Source: Rufibacter sp. XAAS-G3-1
GTDB lineage: Bacteria; Bacteroidota; Bacteroidia; Cytophagales; Hymenobacteraceae
NCBI RefSeq assembly: GCF_013623775.1
Contig: NZ_JABFAM010000005.1
Span: forward strand, 186,001-250,000
Length of the DNA: 64,000 nt
Direction: 5' to 3'
The translations under genes were made by a program, and so were the position numbers. Shown one piece after another: positions 43,588-51,783 of the stretch. The notes beneath the pieces are model-generated. The model was given only the letters and a program-made list of their open reading frames with translations, had not been told where the DNA came from and searched no databases. Numbering within the stretch: position 1 is the first letter of the stretch; the number at the start of each line of letters is the position of its first letter.

Positions 43588-44457
43588 ATGAAAAAGAAAC
43601 ATCTATCTTTTATGGCAGTAGCCGTAACGCTCCTGGCTTCTGCCTGCGACGGAAAACGGTCTGTTGAAACCACTGAAACCAACCAAACCGCTACCGCAGA
43701 CACTGCGGCGATGGTGCATGACACCGCCGGGGTGCAGCACCAGGGCGCGATGGGCACGCCCATGGAAAAAGGCGGCCTGAAAGTGTATTCCTACAGCAAC
43801 TCGGTTGATTTCCCGGAGGCCGACCTGGACTTGAACCAACCCGAGGAGAACGGCAAAGTAACCGGCGACTCGGTGCAGTTTAACTACGAGGTGAAGAACT
43901 TCCAGCTAAGCCAGCAGACCACCGATGCGGGCACCCACGAGCACGCCAACTCCAAAGAAGGCCAGCACATCCACAACATCGTGGACAATGAGCCTTACAC
44001 CGCGCACTACAAGCCAACGTTCAAGAAAGCGATTAAGCCGGGCCAGCACGTGGTCTTGTCGTTCCTGTCCCGTTCGTACCACGAGAGCATCAAGCACGAC
44101 GATGCGTATGACCTGCGCGTCATCAACGTGGGCAACGTTCCGGCCAACACTGCCAAGTTCAACGAAGACGGCCAGCACCTTTTCTACAGTCGCCCAAAAG
44201 GCGAGTACAAAGGCGCTGATACCCGCAAAATCATGCTGGATTTCTACCTGGTGAACACCAAACTAGCCAAAGACGGAAACAAAGTACGCGCCACCATCAA
44301 CGGCAACGAGTTCCTCTTAGACCAGTGGCTGCCGTACTTGGTAGAAGGCCTGCCTATGGGCGAAAATACCTTCAAACTGGAATTGATTGACGACAAAGGC
44401 CAAGTGATTCCGGGCCCGTACAACACCGTAGAACGCAAAATCACGCTGGCGCAATAA
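43588..44457 (+). CDS. Lipoprotein of unknown function
   Basis: 289 residues from ATG 43588. Signal peptide with lipobox LLASAC (Cys18). A Thr/Ala-rich linker follows, then two beta-rich parts: YSYSNSVDFPEADLDLNQPE with VQFNYEVKNFQLSQQT, and VLSFLSRSYHESIKHDDAYD followed by IMLDFYLVNTKLAKDGNKVR. A His-rich loop HEHANSKEGQHIHNI lies between them. The last part looks like a cupin- or Ig-like domain that could bind a ligand. I do not recognise the family. Confidence 0.7.
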   Translation: MKKKHLSFMAVAVTLLASACDGKRSVETTETNQTATADTAAMVHDTAGVQHQGAMGTPMEKGGLKVYSYSNSVDFPEADLDLNQPEENGKVTGDSVQFNYEVKNFQLSQQTTDAGTHEHANSKEGQHIHNIVDNEPYTAHYKPTFKKAIKPGQHVVLSFLSRSYHESIKHDDAYDLRVINVGNVPANTAKFNEDGQHLFYSRPKGEYKGADTRKIMLDFYLVNTKLAKDGNKVRATINGNEFLLDQWLPYLVEGLPMGENTFKLELIDDKGQVIPGPYNTVERKITLAQ

Positions 44458-44463
44458 CCGTTT

Positions 44464-44519
44464 CCAGCCCCAGCAAAAAAGCCGCCCCTAAACAGGGGCG
44501 GCTTTTTTGCTGGGGCTGG
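44464..44519 (+). terminator. Terminator with 26-bp perfect arms
   Basis: CCAGCCCCAGCAAAAAAGCC continues to GCCCCT and pairs exactly with the mirror half ending GCTGGGGCTGG around a 4-nt loop. The A and T tracts inside make it work on both strands. Confidence 0.9.
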
Positions 44520-44546
44520 TTTGGGAATATGCGGGTGCAATGTGGT

Positions 44547-44574
44547 GTAGAGACAAGGCTTGTCTTGTTTCTAC
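44547..44574. repeat. GTAGAGAC inverted repeat (family D), copy 2
   Basis: GTAGAGACAAGGC and TTGTCTTGTTTCTAC. Confidence 0.6.
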
Positions 44575-44600
44575 TAAGTCTGCCTATAATGGTCTACCTA

Positions 44601-44665
44601 CTATGGCGCGGATTTACTTCCGTGACTTATGGAAACATGCAAGAAAGTCACTTCCGCGCCATAAG
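44601..44665. repeat. Inverted repeat CTATGGCGCGGA / TCCGCGCCATAAG
   Basis: CTATGGCGCGGA and GTGACTT on the left face AAGTCACTTCCGCGCCATA on the right. The left arm carries an extra TTTACTTCC. Confidence 0.7.
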
Positions 44666-44704
44666 CAAACAGAAGTCAAAAAAAGGTGGTTTTAGAGTTC
44701 CCTT

Positions 44705-44743
44705 CTGTTTTAAGCCTCATTTCTGGAAATGGGGCAAAAAGTG
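44705..44743. repeat. Intergenic palindrome, copy 20 (degenerate)
   Basis: CTGTTTTAAGCCTCATTTC and GGAAATGGGGCAAAAAGTG. Confidence 0.6.
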
Positions 44744-44771
44744 CTATCTTCCTTCTGCTAAATAGCTATCT

Positions 44772-45029
44772 ATGAAAAAAACAGCCGCTGGCGCCATGGT
44801 CTTGGTGCTTTTGTTCAGTTCGATGCCTTTGTATGCCCAAGAGATGGGAAACACTTACGTGAACAACCCCGTGGTGAAAAGCGGCGTCGGTTTGGGGTCT
44901 GTGTTGGCTGTCGTCACTTCCTGGACTAGAAACCGGTCTCTCTTGTGGGCCATTTTTCACGCTATCATTGGGTGGGTTTACGTGGGCTATTTCCAGATTA
45001 CCAGGAGGCCAGAAGAGCGAAGATTCTAA
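44772..45029 (+). CDS. Small exported/membrane protein
   Basis: 85 residues: signal peptide to about residue 22 (PLYAQ), then NNPVVKSGVGLGSVLAVVTSW and LLWAIFHAIIGWVYVGYFQI, one or two membrane-spanning stretches. I recognise no family, although short proteins with HAIIGWVYVGYF are typical of small inner-membrane proteins that follow a repeated xxAIIGWxYVxY pattern in this phylum. A TATCTTCC box at 44745 and AAATAG leader support it as a real gene. Confidence 0.6.
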   Translation: MKKTAAGAMVLVLLFSSMPLYAQEMGNTYVNNPVVKSGVGLGSVLAVVTSWTRNRSLLWAIFHAIIGWVYVGYFQITRRPEERRF

Positions 45030-45125
45030 GCACTGGCGCTACTTACCTCAAACATCACGTTGGTTGAGCCGCGCTTTTAATCGTATTAAATTCCCTAAGT
45101 AATTAGATAACGCACTGGTCTTTTC

Positions 45126-45163
45126 CGTTTCAAGGCTCTTTTACAGGAATGAGCCCCGAAACG
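45126..45163. repeat. Intergenic palindrome, copy 21
   Basis: CGTTTCAAGGCTCTTTTAC and GGAATGAGCCCCGAAACG, 36 nt before the next start. Its A/C mismatches would be G-U only on the minus strand, against the direction of the neighbours. Confidence 0.8.
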
Positions 45164-45198
45164 AAAACTTACTTTTGGGCGAGCATCGTATTTACAAC

Positions 45199-46305
45199 AT
45201 GACCATGAAGAACCCTGCCATTCCCCTGACACTTACCTTTGACTCCACTCATAGTATCACCGCCACCGGCAAACACGTCCGCGACGGCCTTTCTACCGTG
45301 CTGCGTACTGGCGATTATCTCTGGCTCAGTTGCGACGAGCAGACCACGCTGGAGCGCCTGAAGAAAACCGGCGATCACACCTTCGGGGAGCACGTGCACT
45401 TTGACCTGACGGAGTACCTGGACTTGCCCGACAGCAAGAATTCTGAGATTGACATTGAAGGGCTGGCCGTGAGTGGCGGTTATCTGTGGCTGGTGGGTTC
45501 GCACAGTCTCAAGCGCAAGAAGCCTCGCAAAGAAGACCCCGTGAAAAAGCAGATAGAGCGCCTGGCCAAAGTGAAAGGCGAAGCCAACCGTTACCTGCTG
45601 GCCCGTATTCCGCTGGTGCAGGATGTGACTACCGGCGAGTACACCCTGTGCAAAGAATGCACCGATGCCGATGACGCTTCCAAAACGCTGCGGGCCGCAC
45701 AACTGATAAGCGCCGGTGAAAAGAACCAACTCATGGAGGCCATCCAAAATGACATTCACCTCGCCCATTTCCTCCCGATTCCCGGGAAAGACAACGGATT
45801 CGACATAGAGGGCTTGTCCATTCACGAAGGACGTGTTTTTGTGGGCTTGCGCGGCCCAGTGCTGCGCGGTTGGGCCATGGTGCTGGAATTTGAGTTGGAA
45901 GACGCTGCCGAAGTAGGTTTCCTGCAACTGAAAACCAACGCCGAGGGCACGTTCTACAAAAAGCACTTCCTGCACTTGGCCGGACAGGGAATAAGAGAGC
46001 TTCGCGCCAAAGGCGATGACCTCTACATCTTGGCGGGCCCTTCCATGGATTTGGACGGCACCATTGCCGTATACCGCTGGCCCAAAGCCATGAGCAGTTC
46101 CCGCAGCGGCGAACAGGTGGTGCACCGGAAAGAACTGGAGCACCTGTTTGACGTGCCCCACGGCAGCGGCCCCACCTCGGGCCAGGACAAAGCCGAGGGT
46201 CTGGCCATCTATGATGATGAGCACCTGCTGGTCGTGTTTGACAGCCCCACCGATGCCCGCAAGCCCGACGAAAACAGCGTGGTGGCGGATGTGTATAAGA
46301 TATAG
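45199..46305 (+). CDS. DUF3616-domain protein
   Basis: 368 residues from ATG 45199. It carries the DUF3616 pattern: LRTGDYLWLSCDEQTTLERL, IDIEGLAVSGGYLWLVGSHS, FDIEGLSIHEGRVFVGLRGP, and DKAEGLAIYDDEHLLVVFDS. The repeated DIEGLxxxxGxxxVGxR units suggest a beta-propeller. There is no signal peptide, so it is probably cytosolic. Function unknown. Confidence 0.8.
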   Translation: MTMKNPAIPLTLTFDSTHSITATGKHVRDGLSTVLRTGDYLWLSCDEQTTLERLKKTGDHTFGEHVHFDLTEYLDLPDSKNSEIDIEGLAVSGGYLWLVGSHSLKRKKPRKEDPVKKQIERLAKVKGEANRYLLARIPLVQDVTTGEYTLCKECTDADDASKTLRAAQLISAGEKNQLMEAIQNDIHLAHFLPIPGKDNGFDIEGLSIHEGRVFVGLRGPVLRGWAMVLEFELEDAAEVGFLQLKTNAEGTFYKKHFLHLAGQGIRELRAKGDDLYILAGPSMDLDGTIAVYRWPKAMSSSRSGEQVVHRKELEHLFDVPHGSGPTSGQDKAEGLAIYDDEHLLVVFDSPTDARKPDENSVVADVYKI

Positions 46306-46381
46306 CGAAACAATAATATTAAGTTCAGCAAATAAGCGGCAGCAGTGTACGTTGAAGAAGATGATTCCTCTTTTCAACTCT

Positions 46382-46420
46382 TCTGTTTCGGGGCTGTTTC
46401 CCTGTAAACGGCCCCGAAAC
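46382..46420. repeat. Intergenic palindrome, copy 22
   Basis: CTGTTTCGGGGCTGTTTCCC and TAAACGGCCCCGAAACG. The one mismatch in the arms is U-G on the sense strand. Confidence 0.88.
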
Positions 46421-46449
46421 GGATTTCCTTTTCCACTTTTCCATCCGGC

Positions 46450-47340
46450 ATGAAACCAGCGATACTCCTGCTTTTTGTATTCCTTCTGTCTGTGGGCGTA
46501 GGGTTTGGTCAGGTGAAAGGCGTGGTCACTGATAAAGCCACGGGTAAGCCGGTGGCGTTTGCCAACATCTGGGTGGAAAATGAGAACCTGGGCACCACCT
46601 CCTCTGAGAAAGGCGAATTCAGCTTCAGCCAAACCAACCTATCAGGCAAGACGCTGGTGATTTCCTGTCTGGGATACGAAAAAACCAAAGTCACTATTCC
46701 GGCGGGAACGCTGCGGGTTTCGCTGGTGCCAACGGCCGTGGCCTTGGACGTGGTGACCGTGAAGAAAAGCACCAAGCGCCGCAAGTTTGTCATCAACCAG
46801 CTGGACGAGAACACTGAATACTCCTTCGGGAGCAACGGCACGCCCTGGATTGTGGCGCAATACATTCCGTACAAACCTGGGTATGCGGCCACACCTTTTC
46901 TGGACGAGATTTCCCTGGTGACTTTGAGCAATGTGAAGAACGCCACGTTCAAGCTGCATCTGCTGCGGGTAGGGGAAAACGGAGCGCCGGGTAAAGACTT
47001 GATTTCAGCACCACTGATAGGCGTGGCGCAGAAAGGCATCAAAACCGTGAAGCTGGATGTGAGCCAGTATGATGTACCGATGCCGGAGAACGGACTGTTC
47101 ATCGCCTTTGAATGGCTCATCCTCAAGCAGAACCGCTACGAAGCCGTAGACCCCGAAACCGGAGCCAAAGAAGTCCCCGCCAGAGTCTCCTATGAACCCA
47201 GCATCCGGAGTTATGGCCCAGATAACCGCAGTCCCAACGGGTGGATTTACCACCAGGGCAAATGGGTAAGCACGAACCAACGCGAAGGAGACGCCATCAC
47301 CTCGGCCACGCCGCACTTTCAACTCACGCTGAGTAATTGA
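46450..47340 (+). CDS. CarboxypepD_reg-like secreted protein, first of a tandem pair
   Basis: 296 residues. Signal peptide to about residue 20 (GVGFGQ). Residues 21-105 form the carboxypeptidase regulatory-like sandwich (VKGVVTDKATGKPVAFANIW, then LGTTSSEKGEFSFS and VISCLGYEK). The following 190 residues have PWIVAQYIPY, FKLHLLRVGENGAPGKDL and GLFIAFEWL and end in FQLTLSN. This C-terminal half is not a TonB barrel and is of unknown function. It is followed by a paralogue after 59 nt. Confidence 0.75.
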   Translation: MKPAILLLFVFLLSVGVGFGQVKGVVTDKATGKPVAFANIWVENENLGTTSSEKGEFSFSQTNLSGKTLVISCLGYEKTKVTIPAGTLRVSLVPTAVALDVVTVKKSTKRRKFVINQLDENTEYSFGSNGTPWIVAQYIPYKPGYAATPFLDEISLVTLSNVKNATFKLHLLRVGENGAPGKDLISAPLIGVAQKGIKTVKLDVSQYDVPMPENGLFIAFEWLILKQNRYEAVDPETGAKEVPARVSYEPSIRSYGPDNRSPNGWIYHQGKWVSTNQREGDAITSATPHFQLTLSN

Positions 47341-47353
47341 GGAGGAATTTGTT

Positions 47354-47392
47354 CTGCTTTTGGCCTTATTCCTGAAAATCACCTCATAAACG
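47354..47392. repeat. Intergenic palindrome, copy 23 (degenerate)
   Basis: CTGCTTTTGGCCTTATTCC and GAAAATCACCTCATAAACG, 13 nt after the first paralogue. Confidence 0.6.
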
Positions 47393-47399
47393 GAATCCA

Positions 47400-48305
47400 A
47401 TGAGAATACATCCCTGTGGGTTGGTTTTGTTGCTTATGCTTTTTGCCGAAACGGTTCTGGGCCAAGTTCAGGGAATCGTGGTGGATAAAGCCACGGGCAA
47501 GCCGGTAACCTACGCCAACATTTGGGTGGAGAACGAAAATCTGGGCACCACCTCTTCTGAGACCGGTGCTTTCTCTTTCGCAGATGCGTCTGCGGTGGGT
47601 AAAATGCTGGTGGTTTCCTGCCTGGGTTATGAGAAGGGCCGGTTTCCCATTAAGTCGGGTTCCATGACGGTGGAGTTAGTACCGGCAGCGGTGGCCTTGC
47701 AGGAGGTAACGGTAAAGCAAAGCGCTCAACGGCAGAAAGTGGTAGTAGGCAAGTTGGAGCGTACAAAGCCTGCGCACTGGTACGCCACTGGAGGTACCCC
47801 TTGGATTGTGGCAGATTTTGTTCCGTATGCGGCCCAGTATGAGGGAACGCCGTTTTTAGACCAAATTGCCTTTGTTCTGTGGAGCAAGGTAGACAAAGCC
47901 AAGTTTCAAATCAGGCTGTTAGAGGTCAGTGAGAATGGGCAGCCGGGCAAAGACTTGCTTCCTAAGCCGTTGATTGGTGTCGCTCCCAAAGGAATAAATA
48001 TGAATGTAGCGCTAGATGTAAGCGAGTATAATTTACAAGTTCCAAAGGACGGATTCTTCATTGCGTTTGAGTGGTTCATCATTCCAGAGAATGGCTATGA
48101 GCACACGTATACGATGAAAGGAAGCAAAAAGAAGCTTAAGCGAACTTCTTATGAACCGAGTATCCTAACGCACCAATTACTGCAGGAAGAACGCAACGGT
48201 TGGATTTACATGAAAGGTAACTGGAACAACGCGGGCGTGAAAGGACATGATGGAGAAATGCACATGAACCGGGCTCCGCAGTTCCAAATCACGTTGAGCG
48301 ATTGA
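47400..48305 (+). CDS. CarboxypepD_reg-like secreted protein, second of a tandem pair
   Basis: 301 residues. Same plan as the preceding gene: signal peptide (ETVLGQ), sandwich with VQGIVVDKATGKPVTYANIW and SCLGYEKG, then PWIVADFVPYAAQYEGTPF, FQIRLLEVSENGQPGKDLL and GFFIAFEWF, ending FQITLSD. The sequence match runs through the whole length, so it is a tandem duplication. The two have drifted in the middle (VKKSTKRRK against VKQSAQRQK). Confidence 0.75.
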   Translation: MRIHPCGLVLLLMLFAETVLGQVQGIVVDKATGKPVTYANIWVENENLGTTSSETGAFSFADASAVGKMLVVSCLGYEKGRFPIKSGSMTVELVPAAVALQEVTVKQSAQRQKVVVGKLERTKPAHWYATGGTPWIVADFVPYAAQYEGTPFLDQIAFVLWSKVDKAKFQIRLLEVSENGQPGKDLLPKPLIGVAPKGINMNVALDVSEYNLQVPKDGFFIAFEWFIIPENGYEHTYTMKGSKKKLKRTSYEPSILTHQLLQEERNGWIYMKGNWNNAGVKGHDGEMHMNRAPQFQITLSD

Positions 48306-48313
48306 GGATTTAG

Positions 48314-48513
48314 GTAGGGGCAATCCCTTGTGGTTGCCCTTTCAATTTGCAAAGTTAGGCCAACAAAGTTAAGGCCTATTTCCTCGGCAGAAGTACGCCG
48401 TTACAGGGTAACGAGGCTACATGGCTGGTCTGTAGCGACGTTACCCTGTAACGGCGTACGCATTGCTTCTTAACCCGATGATAAAAGGGCAACCACAAGG
48501 GATTGCCCCTACA
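48314..48513. repeat. Inverted repeat family B, copy 3, with nested inverted repeat
   Basis: Outer ends GTAGGGGCAATCCCTTGTGG and CCACAAGGGATTGCCCCTAC face each other. Inside, GTACGCCGTTACAGGGTAAC (48393-48412) pairs with GTTACCCTGTAACGGCGTAC (48440-48459). Confidence 0.88.
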
Positions 48514-48528
48514 AACCTCCTTTCAAAG

Positions 48529-48566
48529 CAAAAGGCCCGCTCTGTTAATTCAGAGCGGGCCTTTTG
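48529..48566 (-). terminator. Terminator of the GH3/serine hydrolase gene
   Basis: CAAAAGGCCCGCTCTG and CAGAGCGGGCCTTTTG form a perfect 16-bp stem around TTAATT, 28 nt beyond the minus-strand stop. Confidence 0.88.
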
Positions 48567-48593
48567 CCTTAATTAATTGTCTATAACTAAATC

Positions 48594-51500
48594 TTACCGT
48601 CCGGTAGTTGAAGTAGCCGAGGCAGGAGCTGTATTGCCATTCTTGGCTTTCGCCATGGCGTCATACACCACTTGCATCACCTGCGTGCGGGTGTTGAGTT
48701 TGCTTAGCACCGAGCTTTCGCGGGTGGGGTGCACGCGGTTGGACATGAAGATGTAGACAATTTGGTTCACCGGGTCTACCCAGCTGTAAATACCCGTAAA
48801 GCCGGTGTGGCCGAAGCTTTCTGCCGGGGCGCTTGGGGCGGCGTTTCCGTTGACGGTACCGGGTTTAGACGGACGGTCAAACCCGAGGGCGCGGTAGTTG
48901 TCTGGGCAGAACTGGCATTTGCTGAACGTGCTCACCGTTTTGTTGGCAATGTAGCGTTTACCAGCGTAGATACCGTCATTCAGGTACATCTGCATCACTT
49001 TGGCTAGGTCATTCGCGTTCCCGAACAAACCGGCGTGGCCGCTGACTCCGCCCAGCATGGCAGCTCCTTCGTCGTGCACGGTGCCATGCAACAGCTGCTT
49101 CCGGAACAGGGTGTCTACCTCGGTGGGCACGATGCGCGACAGCGGGTAGTGTTTGTAAGGATTGAACGTAAGGGTGGTAGCGCCCAGGGGCTCGTAGATG
49201 TTCTTCTTCAGGTAGGTTTCAAAGTCCTGGCCGGTGATGTTCTTTACTACCAACGGGGCCAGAATGAAAGACAAATCACTGTACACGTACCCCGGCTTCT
49301 CGTTCAGCGGCGACTCTTTGATTTGCTTGTAGATATCCTGGGCGTGGTCTTTGTGGATGAACAGGTTCTGGGCGACCCTGATCGGGAATTTGGCCGAGGA
49401 ATCTGGGCTGAAGACACTGCTTTTCAACTCGCCGTTCTTCTTCAGCTCCTCTCTCCAGAACGGAATCCAGGATTTCAGGCGGGCCTGGTGGGTGAGAATG
49501 TCGCGGTACTTCAGGCTTTCTTTGTTAGAGCCTTTCATCATGGGCAGGTACTCGCCCAAGGTTCTGTCCACGTCAAACTTGCCTTCGCCGTTCAGTTTCA
49601 TGTAGGCCGCCAGAGCCGTGGTGATTTTCGTCACGGAAGCCAAATCGTACAAATCGGTGTTCTTCACTGGCGTCTGGTTCTCGTAGGTATGGTACCCGAA
49701 CGACTTGGCGTAAATCACTTTCCCGTTTTTAGCGACCAGCACCTGCGCACCTGGCGTGGCTTTGGCCCGAATGGCCTGGTTCACCAGGGTGTCAATCTGC
49801 GCGAAATCCTGTGACCGCAGACCAAGGGCCTCTGGTTGCGTGTAGGCCAGACGTAAACCGCCTTCGGTCTTCAGACCATTGGTCATCCTAAAGTAGTTGG
49901 ACACGTTCACGGGCAGCTTGCCCTTGGCACCCACACCGCCAAAGATGATCTGGGCGGCTACGTCCTGGGTTAAGGCATTCTCCTGGTAGGTGGCCAACAC
50001 GCCGTGCGCTTTGTCAATGTCCTCAAAACGGTTAAGGCTGTACACGTTCCCGAACACGCTCACAATGGTTTGCTTGGAACGGATCAGGTCTTTGAGGAAC
50101 AGGTTCATCTCGGCGGTAATCCCGAAGGTTCCGTTGCCCGAGGCTTTCAGTTGCAGTCTGTGCACTCCTACCAGAATGGTGTTGTAGTCTTTCAGTTGTT
50201 CTTTCAGGGCCTGCAGATCGGCGATGGAGCTGGTAGGCGGCAGAAAGAAGTTGTCTACTTTGGCGTATTTGGCCAGGCTGCGCTGAAATTCAGTCTCGGT
50301 GCCGGTTCCCATGGCCAGCGCGGCAATCTTGAGCGTGTCCAGCGTTTTAATGGGCAGCACGTTGTCTTTGTTGCGGAGCAGCGTGAGGGAGGCCTCGGTT
50401 AACTGACGGTTGATGTAGCTTGCCGTGGGGTTGTTCAGGTCGGCGATGAGATTTTTGGTCTCAATGGGCTGCCACTTGTCCAGGCCCGCCCACTGTTTGG
50501 CGGCCAGCACTTTCTTGCAGCGGGCATCCACCTCGGCCTGCGTGATTTCCTTGTTCTTGATGGCTTTCTTCACCTCCTCAATGGTGGTTTTCACGTCCAT
50601 GGTGTTCAGGAGCACATCATTGCCGGCCAAAAGGGCTTTCACGTCCACCACGCCGGGCGGGTAGAATTTGGCCACGCCTTGCATGTTCAGGGCATCGGTG
50701 AACACCAGGCCTTTGAAGCCCATCTCTTTCTTAAGCAGATCACTCACAATGTTCTTGGAAAGGGTGGAGGCCAGGTCTTTGGTGTTGTCCAGCACCGGAA
50801 TGTTCATGTGCGCCACCATCAAACTACCCAGCCCGTTTTTCATCAATTCCCGGAACGGGTACAGCTCCGTGGAGTCAAGGCGCAGTTTAGAGAAATGTAG
50901 CACCGGCAAACCGTAGTGCGAGTCTACGTTGGTGTCGCCGTGGCCAGGGAAGTGTTTGGCGTTGGCCAGCACTTTGTTGTCTTGCATGCCTTTCACGTAC
51001 GCCAGGGATTTGCTGGTCACGTTGTATTTGTCTTCGCCGAACGAGCGGAACCCAATCACGGGGTTGTTTGCGTTGTTGTTCACATCCACCACCGGCGCGA
51101 AGTTCACGTGAATACCCAACCGGCGGCACTGGCGGGCGATCTCGGCGCCCATGTCATAGATCAATCTCTCGTCTTCAATACCACCCAAACTCATCTGGTA
51201 CGGGAACGACACGGTGCTGTCCAGGCGCATGCCCAAACCCCACTCGCCGTCAATGGAAATCATGAGCGGCACCTTACTTTCGCGCTGATAGCGGTTGGTC
51301 ATGTGCGCCTGCCGCACCGGCCCGCCCTGGAAGAAGATCAACCCGCCCACCTTGTAAGTGGTGATCAGCCGACTGATGGAGTCAATGTGCACCTGGTTTT
51401 TGTTGGAGTACACCGGAATCATGATCAGCTGCGCGATGCGCTCCTCGGGCGTCATGGTCTTGAACACCGAGTCAACCCAGCGCTGGTTCGCGCCCAGATG

Positions 51501-51698
51501 CGGGGGATCAGTCTTGGGGTTGAACACCGGAACGGCAGGTTTCTTAGGGGCCGCTTTTTTGGCGGCAGCGGTCTTCTTGGGAGTCGCTTTGGCGGATTTG
51601 CGCTTGCCGGTCTGCCCGTGCAAGGAAATGGCACCTACCAGGAAGAGGCAAACAAGGGCGAGGGAAAGGAAACGATGTTTTTTCAAGGCAATAGACAA
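48594..51698 (-). CDS. NagZ-like GH3 glycosidase fused to a serine hydrolase
   Basis: About 1034 residues. N-terminal signal peptide, then a Lys/Ala/Pro-rich linker (about residues 30-60). The GH3 domain (about 65-400) has the NagZ signature AKHFPGHGDTNVDSHYG near residue 249 and FTDALNMQGV; a GH3 C-terminal domain follows. The beta-lactamase-fold domain (about 640-1015) has Ser688-Val-Thr-Lys691 and YSDLSFILAPLV, GHTGFTGI. It likely cleaves GlcNAc-anhydroMurNAc in the periplasm, with a linked esterase or peptidase activity. The ORF starts at TTG, but a TATTTTTG promoter box (51696-51703) overlaps it, so TTG 51686 is a likelier start. Confidence 0.9.
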   Translation of the reverse strand: MSIALKKHRFLSLALVCLFLVGAISLHGQTGKRKSAKATPKKTAAAKKAAPKKPAVPVFNPKTDPPHLGANQRWVDSVFKTMTPEERIAQLIMIPVYSNKNQVHIDSISRLITTYKVGGLIFFQGGPVRQAHMTNRYQRESKVPLMISIDGEWGLGMRLDSTVSFPYQMSLGGIEDERLIYDMGAEIARQCRRLGIHVNFAPVVDVNNNANNPVIGFRSFGEDKYNVTSKSLAYVKGMQDNKVLANAKHFPGHGDTNVDSHYGLPVLHFSKLRLDSTELYPFRELMKNGLGSLMVAHMNIPVLDNTKDLASTLSKNIVSDLLKKEMGFKGLVFTDALNMQGVAKFYPPGVVDVKALLAGNDVLLNTMDVKTTIEEVKKAIKNKEITQAEVDARCKKVLAAKQWAGLDKWQPIETKNLIADLNNPTASYINRQLTEASLTLLRNKDNVLPIKTLDTLKIAALAMGTGTETEFQRSLAKYAKVDNFFLPPTSSIADLQALKEQLKDYNTILVGVHRLQLKASGNGTFGITAEMNLFLKDLIRSKQTIVSVFGNVYSLNRFEDIDKAHGVLATYQENALTQDVAAQIIFGGVGAKGKLPVNVSNYFRMTNGLKTEGGLRLAYTQPEALGLRSQDFAQIDTLVNQAIRAKATPGAQVLVAKNGKVIYAKSFGYHTYENQTPVKNTDLYDLASVTKITTALAAYMKLNGEGKFDVDRTLGEYLPMMKGSNKESLKYRDILTHQARLKSWIPFWREELKKNGELKSSVFSPDSSAKFPIRVAQNLFIHKDHAQDIYKQIKESPLNEKPGYVYSDLSFILAPLVVKNITGQDFETYLKKNIYEPLGATTLTFNPYKHYPLSRIVPTEVDTLFRKQLLHGTVHDEGAAMLGGVSGHAGLFGNANDLAKVMQMYLNDGIYAGKRYIANKTVSTFSKCQFCPDNYRALGFDRPSKPGTVNGNAAPSAPAESFGHTGFTGIYSWVDPVNQIVYIFMSNRVHPTRESSVLSKLNTRTQVMQVVYDAMAKAKNGNTAPASATSTTGR

Positions 51699-51783
51699 AA
51701 ATAAAGAAGTGTAGGTAGCGGAAGTAGCTGCAAATTACGGCAATTATATCAAAAACAGACCCAAAGTAAGTTAAAGTTCAGAA

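Larger units (their letters stand above)
44458..44771. other. Gene-free stretch: terminator, three repeats, promoter
   Basis: In order: a long terminator (44464-44519), a GTAGAGAC repeat (44547-44574), an inverted repeat (44601-44665), a palindrome copy (44705-44743) and a possible promoter box TATCTTCC (44745-44752) for the next gene. Confidence 0.65.

Noticed and set aside
45169-46632. Long open frame of 487 codons on the minus strand
   Set aside because: It lies opposite the DUF3616 gene, whose motifs are clear. The antisense frame shows no domain and reflects codon bias.
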